Source: Diogma glabrata
Taxonomy: Eukaryota > Arthropoda > Insecta > Diptera > Cylindrotomidae
Reading direction: 5' to 3'
NCBI GenBank assembly: GCA_963693315.1
Contig: OY856186.1
Span: 285,282,492 to 285,346,491, forward strand
DNA length: 64,000 nt
The notes under the pieces are model-generated. The model was not told the origin of the DNA. It worked only from the letters and a program-made list of their open reading frames with translations, and searched no databases. Positions 34,497 through 45,656 of this stretch are shown here, piece after piece. Position numbers and translations under genes: made by a program. Numbering within the stretch: position 1 is the stretch's first letter; every line of letters starts with the position of its first letter.

Positions 34497-34626
34497 TCCA
34501 TTGGCTTCCTTCGATTCCTTGTCGAAGCCGTAGCATTAATTCAGTTTTGTTTCCACTTGTTGACAATCCACGTTGTTCTAGTTCTTTCTTTAACTCAAGA
34601 ACCTTCAAATCACTTAATAAAACCAT
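34462..34626 (-). CDS. 54-codon ORF with SAP-like motif, upstream of and overlapping gag
   Basis: First ATG after the 5' LTR, in context AATAATGG. It reads LSDLKVLELKKELEQRGLST, then SGNKTELMLRLRQGIEG, which fits the SAP helix-extended-helix signature (leucines, RGL, SG.K.EL..RL). SAP modules bind DNA or chromatin. The frame ends with TAG at 34464-34462 after overlapping gag by 35 bases. Gag lies +1 relative to it. It could be the displaced N-terminus of gag, a separately translated leader ORF, or be fused by +1 shifting. Since the LTRs look identical, decay after insertion would have to be very recent. SAP similarity is by eye. Confidence 0.72.
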   Translation of the reverse strand: MVLLSDLKVLELKKELEQRGLSTSGNKTELMLRLRQGIEGSQWNGHGKLPVWSD

Positions 34627-34641
34627 TATTAACAGCTAACT

Positions 34642-34659
34642 AATCCGCCGATGTCACCA
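34642..34659 (-). promoter_or_regulatory. Primer-binding site
   Basis: One base after the 5' LTR in sense orientation, the sequence is TGGTGACATCGGCGGATT, starting with the TGG expected for pairing to a tRNA CCA end. I could not identify the primer tRNA. Confidence 0.7.
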
Positions 34660-34660
34660 A

Positions 34661-35323
34661 TGTTACGTTTTTCCAAACTTCCTTCGAATTGGCCTAACTC
34701 ACAATTCGATAAACGTAATTCCCAATCTCTTCCTGAGTTCGATCACTGATTAGTAAGCACAAACACCAGGTTTTATTAAGTATTCAACACCTTAACTGTT
34801 CCACAACAACAGGAAAACAAGGCAGCAAACAATATTCTTAACTAGAATATTCTTTTAACAGCTTCAGAAACTCCAACGGTTTATTGTAGAAATTTCCAGT
34901 AATTCAACGTTCAAAATAATACACAAATTATTTCTACTTAATAACACTTTAAACTTTATTTACAAAATAACTTTACACGAAAACTAATTTAAAGATCACT
35001 TTTATAATTTTAACTTCACAATCGCAGGTTTAAAATAAACTAATTAAAAACTACAAAAGGTATTTTTCTTATATACCTTCTGCAATACTTCTAGATAATT
35101 CGACATCACTTTCCAGAAACCTTGAGAAAACATTAGAATATTCGATTATTTTACGTTATGTTGATTTGATTCATAAAATCGTTTATGTTGACCCTATTTC
35201 TAAGAAGAGACAACAACAACAATATTCATTTCATTAACTTGTTTGTTGATTTTATTTTCCTGGAAGTGACCGTAATCGTTTAGATCTTTCTGTAATCGTC
35301 TAGATTTTTCTGCAATCGTAACA
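34661..35323 (-). repeat. Gypsy 5' LTR
   Basis: 663 bp, reads the same as 28871-29533 throughout. It would act as promoter for the leftward transcript. Confidence 0.96.
35068..35075 (-). promoter_or_regulatory. Candidate LTR TATA box (TATATAAG)
   Basis: Minus-strand GGTATATAAGAAAA in the 5' LTR. A second candidate, TATAAAAG, lies at 34999-35006 further downstream. Either could direct the genomic transcript; choice not resolvable by eye. Confidence 0.4.
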
Positions 35324-35430
35324 ATATTTTATATATTTTTTTAAATCGGGAATTTCTCGCGACCCCATGAAAAAATCTAACGACCCCAGTTGGGGTCGCG
35401 ACCCCGAGCTTATGAAACGCTGATCTAGAC

Positions 35431-36200
35431 TACGCAGATGACATCTGTCTACTTACACACACACATATGGACATGCAGCAGAAAATACAGAAGCTATCAA
35501 CCCTTGCACATGAAGTCGGTCTCAACATTAATATCAGAAAAACAAAGGCTATGAGATTGAACACCAAAACGATAACACCAATTACCATCAACAATACACA
35601 AGTGGACGAAGTTGACAAATTTGTGTACCTTGGTTGTACTGTAGCAAAAACAGGCGGGACTGAAGAAGATATCAGTCAGCGTATTAACAAAGCCAGAAAT
35701 ACGTTCAATATGCTTCACATGATCTGGAATGCATCCGACCTGTCAAGAAAGACAAAGCTACGAATGTTCAATGCATGTATCAAGTCAGTACTGCTGTATG
35801 TGTGTGAAACGTAGAAACATACAAGAAAGATCACAAACCAACTACAGGTGTTTGTGAACAAATGCCTGAGAAGAGTGATCAAATGCTTCTGGTTAACACC
35901 ATCAGTAACCAGGAACTTCTACGGCAGACAGAGCAGTTAGACATTGAGACCGAGATAAAACAAAGGAAATGGAGATGGATAGGACATACACTGAGGAAAT
36001 CAGCTGAAGATATAATAAGGATGTCACTAGAGTGGAATCCACAAGGTAAAAGGAGAGTTGGAAGAGCACCCATGACACGGAAGAAAACGGTGCTAGCTGA
36101 AGCAAAACAAATCGGCAAGACATGAGGTGAACTGAAAGCGATTGTCTCCAACAGAGTCAGATGGTCCAGTCTAGTAAACGCCCTATGCTCCTAAATGGAG
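35431..36200 (+). pseudogene. LINE-A2, RT part 2 and C-terminus
   Basis: The frame resumes with LDYADDICLLTH, carrying the RT catalytic YADD a few codons after the hAT-B insertion. It continues MDMQQKIQKLSTLAHEVG, FVYLGCTVAKTGG and SRKTKLRMFNACIKS. A TAG follows YVCET near 35811, where a Trp codon is expected, and a frameshift lies near 35880. The C-terminal part reads QRKWRWIGHTLRKSAEDI and EWNPQGKRRVGRAP, then a stop after QIGKT. It ends near 36195 at ALCS-stop with an A-rich tail. Inactivated by both point lesions and the insertion. Confidence 0.9.
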
Positions 36201-37222
36201 ATAAAGAAAAAAAAATTATTGTTATAAAAAGCCAATTGTATAACAAAGTTGTAATTATCAAAGAGATGGTTCGGGAGATTTTCTTTAAAAGTTTTTTGTG
36301 TGAAGCTGGATTCCACCACTTCTAAATAACATGAACAGTTGAAAAATATCTGGTAGCTGCAGATTAAATGTTGTTTTTTTAAGTTGTAATTAATGAACAG
36401 AAATATTTACACCGAACGGAAAAATATTGTGAGCGGTTTTTTAGTAAATCCCCTGTTTAGTAAATATACTGATCAGTGACCACTAATAGATACTGTTGGA
36501 TCGTGTTGATGTTTAGAGTTAGTTTTGTAATAAATTTCTAAACACACATAGATAAAATACTTGTCCTTTAACAAAGAGTTTTATGTTTTGAGGTCTTTTT
36601 GTGGGTGTATTAATCGTTTTCTGTTTTAGGTGCAGTTAATAATTTTACCTCATACTTTAAGATGAACATTGAAATGATGTACGCAAAATGGTACCAAAAA
36701 ATTGTGCAATTACTTGCCAGTTGCCGAACCGAGAATTTGTAAACAAAACTTACTATGTTTAATTTCAGATCTGCAAACATTAAAATTCGCCTGATCGTGG
36801 AAAAACTTAATTTTTTACTTAAAAGAGCAAGTGATTTTAACAAAACACACTTGAGACGTCTATTTTAAAACGATTATACAATGCTTTGAATTTTATTTAA
36901 TTATTTTGACCTTTCATAGAAAGTAATTTAATTAAAAGTTCTTTATTCATAGAAAAGCAAACACGTTATTTAACCCTCATTCAAAAACTGTAATTCAGAT
37001 TGTCATAAATTCACATATATGTATCGTTATAAAATTACAAGCATTTCTCAAGACGATAACTCTTACCTTTAATTTATCAAAACCAGTTTTAAACAAAACA
37101 AATTACTTAAAGAATTTGTTTAAAAGTAAAATTATCTGCTTCTTTGAACCCCTCGTTTATCCAACCACCTAACAGTTTACATATAAAAAAATCTAAAACA
37201 TTCATAAACATATTTCCCACAT
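36201..37222. other. No gene; R1 and R2 repeat fragments
   Basis: 36300-36400 matches repeat R2 (AACAGTTGAAAAATAT, GCAGATTAAATGTTGTTTTT). 36493-36593 is an R1 fragment. The rest is AT-rich and featureless. Confidence 0.55.
36493..36593 (+). repeat. Dispersed repeat R1, copy 4 (partial)
   Basis: Shares GTTAGTTTTGTAATAAATTT and ACAAAGAGTTTTATGTT with copies 1 and 3. Confidence 0.6.
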
Positions 37223-37935
37223 CAGTGGCGTCATTTCACCAAAATCTTGGGGAGGGGCGAGAATTTAAATGAAAAAAAAAATATTTTCGTAAAACATAAC
37301 ATACACGTTTTTATACACACATATATTTAAAAGCATTTAAATGAATCGACTTAGAAATAAAAATAAAATGCTTCTGAGCTACATTGGTTACTCTGCTAGT
37401 CTTCTGGTGTTGTTTCATCGAAGCGAATGCTGCAAAGTTCTGCAAAATCCCTTCATTTGCTAAAAATAATTTTAAACTTAGTATCATCTCTGCATTGTTT
37501 AAGCATCAAGATAGTAGTTTTAATTAAAGTGCTTGTGCTAGAAATTATTATATCTTTGTTTTGTAACTGTTCAGAGAGTGAATTTGTAAACGACAGCAGA
37601 TCGTGCAGCATAGAAAAAAAGAATGGTTTTTCTATACGATTTTTTAGATCTCGGGCATCCCGGGATTTAAAATTTATGAGTCACATAGTCCCAGGATCCA
37701 TAAAACACCACGGGATTGCAATCCCTCTTATGTCGAATCGTTTTTTTGTTTGTTTGTTTGTTTTCCTTTATTTGTCTCAGAGAGCAAGAGTTATGTCTAC
37801 CCTAAACTGACCAGAGCCAAATCGTTAAAATATGCGACAAAATGCAAACATTCTTTCAAATACTAACTAATTAGAATTTCTATTGCGAGAAAGTGGAACG
37901 GTGAAAACGTGCTAACTAGATTGTGCATAAATTTA

Positions 37936-38385
37936 CTATTTACTGCTTTCCTTTACTATTTGTTTACTATTTAATTCTTCAAAAAATTCTTTTATTTTAA
38001 TTGGACATTCAACCGTTAGGAAATGTGGTTGCAGTGGTTCGTACATTTTCAAAATTCTTTCTAGTGCTGGCATTACCGCCAGCCAGCGAGTTTCACTGTA
38101 TCCAATAAGTTGGTTATGTTCGACATTACTTTTGCCGCAGAACTCCTTCAACGTCTCCAGTACAGACAGTAAAATATCCAAATTTTTTTAACCCTGCCAT
38201 TTAAATCAGCAGCATTTCTTATTGCATTATTTAGAATATGGGCTGCGAATCCAATACCCAATACACTCTGGTTCAAATTCGAGTTTAGCTTGTTTTTAAA
38301 TTTTCACCCCTTGACGTGACCCCACTAAAATTGGTGTTCGTGTTATCAGCGCAAATTGCAACTAACTTTTTGTCAATGTTAAATA
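37936..38385 (-). pseudogene. hAT transposase remnant
   Basis: From the right, in three frames: CADNTNTNFSG, then LGIGFAAHILNNAIRNAADL, then SETRWLAVMPALERILKMYE and FLTVECPIKIKEFF. These follow the order of the mid-region of zinc-finger/KIAA-type hAT transposases (ADNTNxNFGG, GCxAHIxHN, RWLSLxPAIERIL). Two frameshifts, N-terminus missing and C-terminus not found. The ADN aspartate and the AAHILNN block are preserved. Confidence 0.78.
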
Positions 38386-40428
38386 ACAACAAGAAAACAA
38401 AATAACAACAAAACTTGTTCAAGCTACTGGAGCTGGCGGCTTATAGCAACGCTTTTTTATGTTTATCTGTATCTATATGTCTTTTAATATCATAATGTCC
38501 ACTGTTAATTTTCAAATTCACTCCGACTGGTAATACACTAAACTTTTGCGTTGTTATATTTTGATTTTTTTATAAAAGGATAGTCCAATTCAATATCGTA
38601 TAAGAATTTACGTAAACGTTTTCTATCCATCTTGATTTGCAGGAGAACTTTTTAAATATAATTTTAAAAATTAGTCTAAATTTACCTTTTATAGTAGCTT
38701 AAAACTTTCGTTACACAAGTAAAGACTGCAAAACAATTGAAACAATTTATTTTAATTTTACTAAATAATTAATATCTTATCTGTATTCTGTAAGTATAAG
38801 AGGTATACAGTATACCTATCGTTCTATCTTTTGCAAATCTATATCATTTATCAAGTTTTTATGCTGTTTGCTTTGTTTGTTCTTTATTGAGAAAAAAAAA
38901 ATTATATATTAGAAAATAATAATTTTACTTTTGAGCTTCCTAGTTAAAGTGTGTTTTAAACAAAGTTTAAAACGCTACTTATATCACTCTTTTACTTTGT
39001 CCTTTCAGTGCGTAGCTTAGAAAACATACAGGAGTGAAAATAATAAAATATCATTCTTGCTACTAAATTGAAATAAATATTTTCTTTCAAATACTCAAAA
39101 CTTTTACTTTTGCGTCAAATTTTTCAACGTAAAATGCTTGATTCGTTCAATTATTCATGCATTGTTAGAAAAATGAACATAAAGGATGACTAATTTTCTT
39201 CTTTTACAAATCGAATGAAAGAACTGGAAAATGTAATCTGCTCCAAAGGAGTAAAATCGAAAAAACAAAAATTTTACTCTTACGAGTAAGAACGATATTC
39301 AAATTATGAACATTTTAATTTTTTAATATTATTTCGAAGGATTGAAATGAGTGCTCGAATAAAGACTCGTAAACTATGGTTCAAAAATTTAAATTTTTAT
39401 GAATTTATACACAAAACTGCATCTTTTTAAGTAAAATATTTTGTATTTTATTTTTCATAATATTGCACTGGTTTGTTCTCTCAATATGGTTTAATCAACA
39501 AATACATAACATTATACAAACTGCAAGATAAAACTGTGCAGCCATTGCTCTGACTAAGATATTGCGCCAACTGTACGTAGGTAGATGATTATATCGATAA
39601 TGCGGGTAAATGTGGTGAAAATATTTGTTTCGTTGGACGCTTCGTGGGACAGACTTCTCCGTGGGACAACGCAATAAAATGTGTGACATTTCCACGCAGC
39701 GTGGGACGTCTGGTCAGCTTACTACCCATAAACGTGCGTAAATTTTTCATTTGATTCAAAATTGTACAATTATTGCGAGCTTCTTTTAAATCTATAAGAA
39801 AAACCTATTACAAAAAAATAATAGTTTCTCCCTCCCTGTGACTGTATAAAAAAAATGAACAAAGATTGACGTTCAGGATACGTTTTGGATTTTATTATAA
39901 CCAACCAAACATATAATTTTTGCTATTTTATGAATTAAAAATTCATAAAATTAATTTGACAGCAAGTTTTCATAACATACTTTGAAAATATTTACATAAC
40001 TTAAATATTTGTTCGTGTCGTTAGAAAATATTGCTTGTCCATTATAAAACATTCACTATCATAAAATCACTACTCCCGTAATTATTTTCATTCATTTTAT
40101 AAAAATTAGAACAACTATCAAGAAAACTTTTGATATGTTATAGGATTTTACATTTTAGAATTGTTTTTAATTTATTGTTTTTAAAAAAGTCTTGTAAAGT
40201 TTGTACAATCTGATATAGATAAAAAACAAGGCCAAACAGTCAGAGTTCTCCAAATAAGTTGGGTATAATTAGGTTGTGTTCTCCTGCATGTACTTACTTT
40301 TAAGTTTATATAAATTACCAATGGCCAATAACAATTGAAATTTGAATGTTAAATACTGCACTATGAACTCTCGAGGAATGCTATACTAATGAAATCGTGG
40401 CTCAGACGTGGCTCAGACACGAATATCT

Positions 40429-40550
40429 TATAAACAAAACACAATCGTTCTTCTAAAAGTGGTGATGCCGCGCACCTTATAGTACGATAGAATTTTATCA
40501 CAATACGCACCCACGGCGTTTTTGGAAGAACGATCGTGTTTTGTTTATAA
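40429..40550. repeat. 122-bp foldback inside hAT-C
   Basis: TTATAAACAAAACACAATCG... pairs with ...CGATCGTGTTTTGTTTATAA; the arms are about 35 bp. Confidence 0.8.
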
Positions 40551-40925
40551 AACTGATTTCATCAGAAGATTAGAAGCAATACGACCGCTTTTCGTATCAG
40601 TGGCGCTCTGGTCCTTGATACAAAGAACGATAACGGTTTGAATATTGCGGTGAACTGTACTTTAGTCGGGCCAAAATAATATGTAACGTAATAATTATAT
40701 TATCATAAATATTTCAATTAATAGTATGCGATAAAATTGGTATATTAGTTAAGTAAATCTTCTAAAAGTTAGACGAATTTACAAAATAACAGTGCATTGA
40801 AATTTTTATAGTGTATAATTCTATCACGATTGGATGGTTTTATTGAATCGATGTATTGATAGTATCAGATCCTTGGGGGGGGGGGGGCCAATGCCCCCCC
40901 CAGCCCTACCCAATTGACGCCCCTG

Positions 40926-42924
40926 TCCCACATTTTTCATAAATATTATAAATGTGGTATTGCGGTTGGTTATCTATATATAAAAGAAAAAACGAAAAAG
41001 AAGAATCTTACATATATAAAAAATATAAACGTATAAAAGTAACAACATATTACATAAAACATAAGACAAAAATCCCAAAAGAAATAAAGTTATTAATTAA
41101 AAAGAAAATAGTATAATAGTAAAAAAAAAAGTAGACGAAGACAGAAGACAAGAGAACTAAATGAAAAACCACGAGATTTTCCATTTAAAATTTTAGATTT
41201 TAAATATTTTATTAATAGTGGAAATTTTTTTTTCTTTTTATAATTCAAAACGAAACTGAAAATAAAAAGAAAATTGTATATAGAGATTTTTTCAGCTCAA
41301 GAGAAATTTCTTTAATTTTTTTTTGTACAAAATTCGTCTGCGTTGTTTTTTTTTCAATATTTTCTTTGAATACGAAAATCGTGAGTAGTATTTTTAGTTG
41401 TTGTTGGTGGTGAGTTTGTAATTATTTTATTAAATTTAAAAGCTTTTTTTTTTGTTTTTGATTCAATACGGAATTTCATGGTTAAGATAATTTAAATCGA
41501 GTTACTAGTTACTACTGTTCATTGGGAGATATAAAATGTACTTGGTTCATAACATATTCAACAAATACACAAGATTTTAATCGTCTAAATATTTCAAGCG
41601 AGAGATTTTCTGTTTTTGACGTCTCTTAATGTTTTGTATTATTCGAATAACTATGTTGATTTTCAAATGCGGCATGTTGATTTTGATTAGTATTTGACTC
41701 CTAATGTAATTACTCGCAATATTTATTTCATAGTAGTCGTGTTATTTATTTTTATAAATTAATGTAATAGTTTTATACACTTTTTCACAAACACAATTGT
41801 TATCAGCGTTAACGTTTTGGATACAATTGTATTCATTGTATACATTTCGTTACTAAATCTAAGATTTTGTCTTATTTGTCAACATTTAACACTATTAAAA
41901 TAGTGATACACGTGTCTGCCTTAAGGCTTGAAACCACATACAACGGAAACAGAAACCGAAACCGAATTTCATACAAATTTTACAGAAACCGAATTTTTAT
42001 CTGTGAAATTTGTATATGAAATTCGGTTTCTGTTTCTGTTTCCGTTGTATGTGAATGCCCGGCTTTAAACGTAGAACGAAATACCAAACATAAATTGACC
42101 TAGATCAATGTATATAACAATCTGGCAAACTCATTAAAATGATTGTCGAAGAAATACAACTAAAAGAGATTCTGTTATGTGGAATACATATGCGTGATTT
42201 GAATGACGCACTATTAATTTTCTAAAACAAACCGATTTTAGAATACGATAGTTAAAAAAACTGATAAAATGCAGAATTGAATTGCAGAATAAAACACAGT
42301 TTTACATACAGAAAGCGATAAAGTAAATAAGTTGTATAGAGAGGGAGCCGTTCACATAATTGTAAAAACGTGAACAGGTGAGTTTTAAATACTTAAATGT
42401 TTTATAAGTCTTTTTAAATCAAAAATTGTGTGTTATTGTTGACGATGTGGTTTTGTTACTTGAATCAATAAAGCTGTGGAACACTTAATAGATGATGCTA
42501 GGTGTTACTTCTTATTATTGAGTGCTGGAATCAGTAGTAGATTGCAGAGTTACGTTTATGAATTCATAACGCATGCTCATAAGATGCTAAAAAACTAAAG
42601 AAAATTATTTTTTTCTATGATAGCATATGAAAAGTCTATTTTCATCACGCTTAATCCCCTGTGAAAATGGGTTCTTTTTCACTCGTGCAAAAAGAATAAC
42701 AAATTGTAGTTGCTATGGTATCTTCATATAATTTTACAAAGTTTTTAAAACAAAGCAACCATGAAAAAATGGAATATGAATTTTAAATGTTATTTTGTCG
42801 ATTTCTAATTTAATAATTTTTAATAAATATCGTTTATATATTAACTATCATAGGAAAAATTGCATTTCCTACGCGAGATAAAAACATTTTACGTTCATGA
42901 AATTGCCCCACTCGACGCTAACAC
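40926..42924. other. AT-rich, one foldback, no gene
   Basis: No coding sequence recognised. Contains the palindrome listed at 41926-42066. Confidence 0.55.
41926..42066. repeat. ~140-bp foldback
   Basis: Arms CACATACAACGGAAACAGAA... and ...TTCTGTTTCCGTTGTATGTG, continuing AATTTCATACAAATTT / AAATTTGTATATGAAATT, with loop around AAACCGAATTTTTAT. Confidence 0.85.
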
Positions 42925-43189
42925 TAGGGTTTCTCAAACGGGACCCCGGGATCCCGTTTTCCCAGGGATCCCGGGGGTAAATTTTCATCCCGTTTTCCCG
43001 GGATTTCATCCCGGGATCCCGGGTATCCCGCAAATTTTTATTAACATATTTTTTTACTTTTTTCAAAGATATTAAAAATTTTCTCACTTGAAAATCGAGT
43101 AGTTTTTAATTCTTTTCCCCTCTGTAGTAATTCAAAATTAGGAAAATGTTTTTTGACACATATGGTGTCATGATTTTTTGTATGGTTTT

Positions 43190-43267
43190 TTTGACACATA
43201 TGAATACAACAAATCAAAACCAATAAAACTTAAAATAGGTAGATTTTTCTGAGAAATCTACCTAAAA
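43190..43267. repeat. Dispersed repeat R3, copy 1
   Basis: TTTTTTTGACACAT, ACTTAAAATAGGTAGA and ATCTACCTAAAAC recur collinearly at 53926-53997. Includes the palindrome GGTAGATTT...AAATCTACC. Confidence 0.65.
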
Positions 43268-44600
43268 CTTTCCCTTCATTTCTCGTAATTTATGTTTAAT
43301 GGTTCTCTTATGAAGGCGATTAATAGAGGAACGAAACATGTTTACAATGTGATTTGCAATGTCGTCTGGATTTATTTCATTGGTAGAACGAGTAACTGAG
43401 TTTGAGCCATCCAGCTTCCGAAGCACATTCAAAGCTGCCCAAATAGAATGGGAAAAATCAATGTTTTCAACAGCGTTAATCCACTTTTGTTTCCTCGCGG
43501 TGTCTAGTGAGTATATTAAGTCATCAACCACGCCTGCCTCACCACTACTAAGGTGCTCCTCAAATAATAAATATATCGCTCTCTACTCCAACCAGGAATG
43601 TATTCTTCACCGGAAGTCTCTTGGGATGCATTTCTTTGCAGTTAAAATTATGGTTCCTACGAACCTATCGTAATTTTTAGGAATGGGTTGGATCTAGTGA
43701 ATCACTGCATCCAACTCCGACCCATATTTAGTCCAGCCAGTTTTGATAAAATTGCATCTAGCTTGAGGAGTAGAGCTTACTTGTGGGATTTGGATACCTA
43801 CCTCAAAAATTACAGAACGATGTTGAGAGCGTGGCAAACCTGGTAGGACAGCCCTAGATATTGCAATAGGGTTACTTTGTTCGTATTTTGTGGAAAAACA
43901 GAGGTCGGGATTGTAATAACTTGGCCATCTAGCAGATCTAAAAGTTTTCATGTCTTTCGTATCATATACCAGGAACATGTTGTCGGCTGGTCCCGTCAGT
44001 TAGTTGTATGCCATTGGGATTCTTATTTGAGTAGGACCACTGATTGTGATTGACTATTAAAGTCACCAACCTATATTGCTGGGTGGTGAAATAATGGTAG
44101 AGTATCAACTGGCCACGCTGTATTTAGGGGCATGTTTGCGTTAACAATTTTCGTGATCGATATATCAACAAGAATAAGATGTTTATCGTTGTCCGTCTGG
44201 TGTAAGTATATGGGTGCAGTTCCTGATTTCTGACTTAATATACGTTCCAGATCCATACGTTTGATGGTAAATAACACTAATTAGTTTATAACCAACAATT
44301 TTTCCTATAGAGGTAAGTTGATCTTCATCTGTTGCATGCGTTTCCTGCCAGAATTACAACGTTGATATCGAAATAATAACTTTAATACTCTTTCTAAACG
44401 TTCAGTTTTTGATTTGCTAATGCTTTCAATGTTCAATTGCAAAATACGGACTGAGGGTCCAATATTTTTTGTCTTATGGTGCTGAGAAGTACCGTTGTTA
44501 TTGTGATTTTGGTTTGATTGTATCACAGAAAATGTATCATATGACGTTAAAAACATCACAAAAGAATTGGTAATTTTTGAAGCAACTAAGCAGAGTAGAA
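43258..44600 (-). pseudogene. LINE-C endonuclease and linker only, inside hAT-D
   Basis: From the right: VRILQLNIESISKSKTERLE (endonuclease start), THATDEDQL in another frame, KRMDLERILSQKSG and PIYLHQTDNDKHLILVDIS, then GWTKYGSELDAVIH (end of endonuclease). It continues with a linker containing VVDDLIYSLDTARKQKWINA and AALNVLRKLDGSNS. Several frameshifts. It stops near 43258 before any RT motif. LINE copies are usually 5'-truncated, so loss of the 3' half points to a later deletion. Jockey-like or I-like by sequence feel only. Confidence 0.75.
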
Positions 44601-44628
44601 ATAATTTAGATTATATAATTCACTAATG

Positions 44629-44760
44629 ACTATCACACCGACATCAATTGAATCGGAAAGAGCTTTTTCTGCGGCAGGACGTTTCGTCACGAAAATTCGG
44701 ACAAAATTGAGTGATGGCGCCATTGACAACCTAGTTTTTTGAAAAACTATTTAAAAATTA
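44629..44760 (+). pseudogene. hAT transposase C-terminal dimerisation remnant
   Basis: TPTSIESERAFSAAGRFVTK then RTKLSDGAIDNLVF, the hallmark hATC segment, followed by a one-base slip before the family's usual LKxYxK. It confirms hAT-D and its plus orientation. Confidence 0.88.
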
Positions 44761-45029
44761 GTATTATGAGTTTATTTTTGTTTTGTTTTTATGTATTATT
44801 TTATATTTAATTTTTGAAGTTTTTCTAATTAAAAATAATGGAAATTTAAAAATCAATAGCACATTTTTTGTGCTGTTTTAATTTTACACATTTTTCTACC
44901 ACCTAATTAGAAAAATCTAGCTTTTAGCGTTTCCCGGGATTTCCCGGGATTTCCCGGGATCCCGGGAATTTAACATTTTTTGTCCCGGCTTCCCGGGATT
45001 TGAATTTCTACGGGAAATGAGAAACCCTA

Positions 45030-45656
45030 GCTAACACGTCTCGTGAACAAATTTTCACTCGCGAAAAAGCAGCGGGTTTATCTCTTGTAGGAAAATATAC
45101 TTTCTTGTAGGAAAATATACTCTAGTTTTGTCTATAAAATGTAAATAATTCTTATTCAATATTAGCTAGTAACAGATTTTTACAGATGTTTGAAATTTTT
45201 TAGGAACATTTTCGGTATTAAATGTTGATATGCGTTTCCAGAACTAGTAAATTATTTAAACGTCATACAATGTTTTTGTCACACGTTAAAAAATTTAGAA
45301 GAATTTGTTTACATAACAGCGTACAAACAAAATAGCTATTTATCTATTAAGGGCGTAAAGTAGAGCGTAATTTATGTATTAAGGCTTTCGAGTGTTTGTT
45401 GCCCTTGGCTAACGCCTCAAGCAATTTCACTCTCAAGCAAAAACTACTTTATGCCCCAATTGCATACAAGATTTTTTGTACGAGTAAGATTCTGCATTAT
45501 TTGCATAAATTAAAATACCTATTGAGAAATTGTTTAATCAAAGTAGTTTTGCTTTTCATATTTATTTTCCCAAATTTCTTTAGCAACCATTTTTTTTTAA
45601 ATTCCTATATTAATTTATTTAAAACATTTTGTTTTTGAGTTGTATTAGATCTATCG
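45030..45656. other. Unique AT-rich spacer between two hATs
   Basis: No coding sequence or repeat structure recognised. Confidence 0.5.

Larger units (their letters stand above)
28871..35323 (-). mobile_element. Full-length Ty3/gypsy LTR retrotransposon
   Basis: 6,453 bp, transcribed leftwards. Two 663-bp LTRs begin TGTTAC and end GTAACA and looked identical when read side by side. ATAT flanks both ends (28867-28870 and 35324-35327). Order in the sense direction: 5' LTR, primer-binding site, SAP-like ORF, gag, pol (protease, RT, RNase H, integrase), polypurine tract, 3' LTR. No env ORF. Recent insertion is inferred from LTR identity. Confidence 0.97.
26518..35422 (-). mobile_element. hAT-B element with 8-bp target duplication, containing a gypsy insertion
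   Basis: Ends CAGCGGTTCTTAAAC and GCTTATGAAACGCTG, followed inward by GCGACCCC repeats. ATCTAGAC flanks both sides (26510-26517 and 35423-35430). A hAT transposase C-terminus is legible at 28278-28463 on the minus strand. Without the 6.45-kb gypsy the element is about 2.4 kb, so internally deleted. Much of the interior is tandem repeat. Confidence 0.9.
37223..40925 (-). mobile_element. hAT-C element with target duplication TCCCACAT
   Basis: Starts CAGTGGCGTCATTTCACC and ends CCAATTGACGCCCCTG. The termini also share G-rich runs (GGGGAGGGGC at left, G13 and CCCCCCCC near 40876-40901). TCCCACAT flanks at 37215-37222 and 40926-40933. It holds a decayed transposase (37936-38385) and a foldback (40429-40550). 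38400-40428 is otherwise AT-rich without recognised genes. Confidence 0.85.
42925..45029 (+). mobile_element. hAT-D element with target duplication GCTAACAC
   Basis: Starts TAGGGTTTCTCA and ends TGAGAAACCCTA. GCTAACAC flanks at 42917-42924 and 45030-45037. Both ends carry many CCCGGGATCCCG / TTTCCCGGGA repeats. A transposase C-terminus is legible at 44629-44760. A LINE endonuclease fragment occupies most of the interior. Confidence 0.9.

Noticed and set aside
37427..37810. 127-codon plus-strand ORF
   Set aside because: Low-complexity composition, no motif, and it lies within hAT-C whose transposase is on the other strand.
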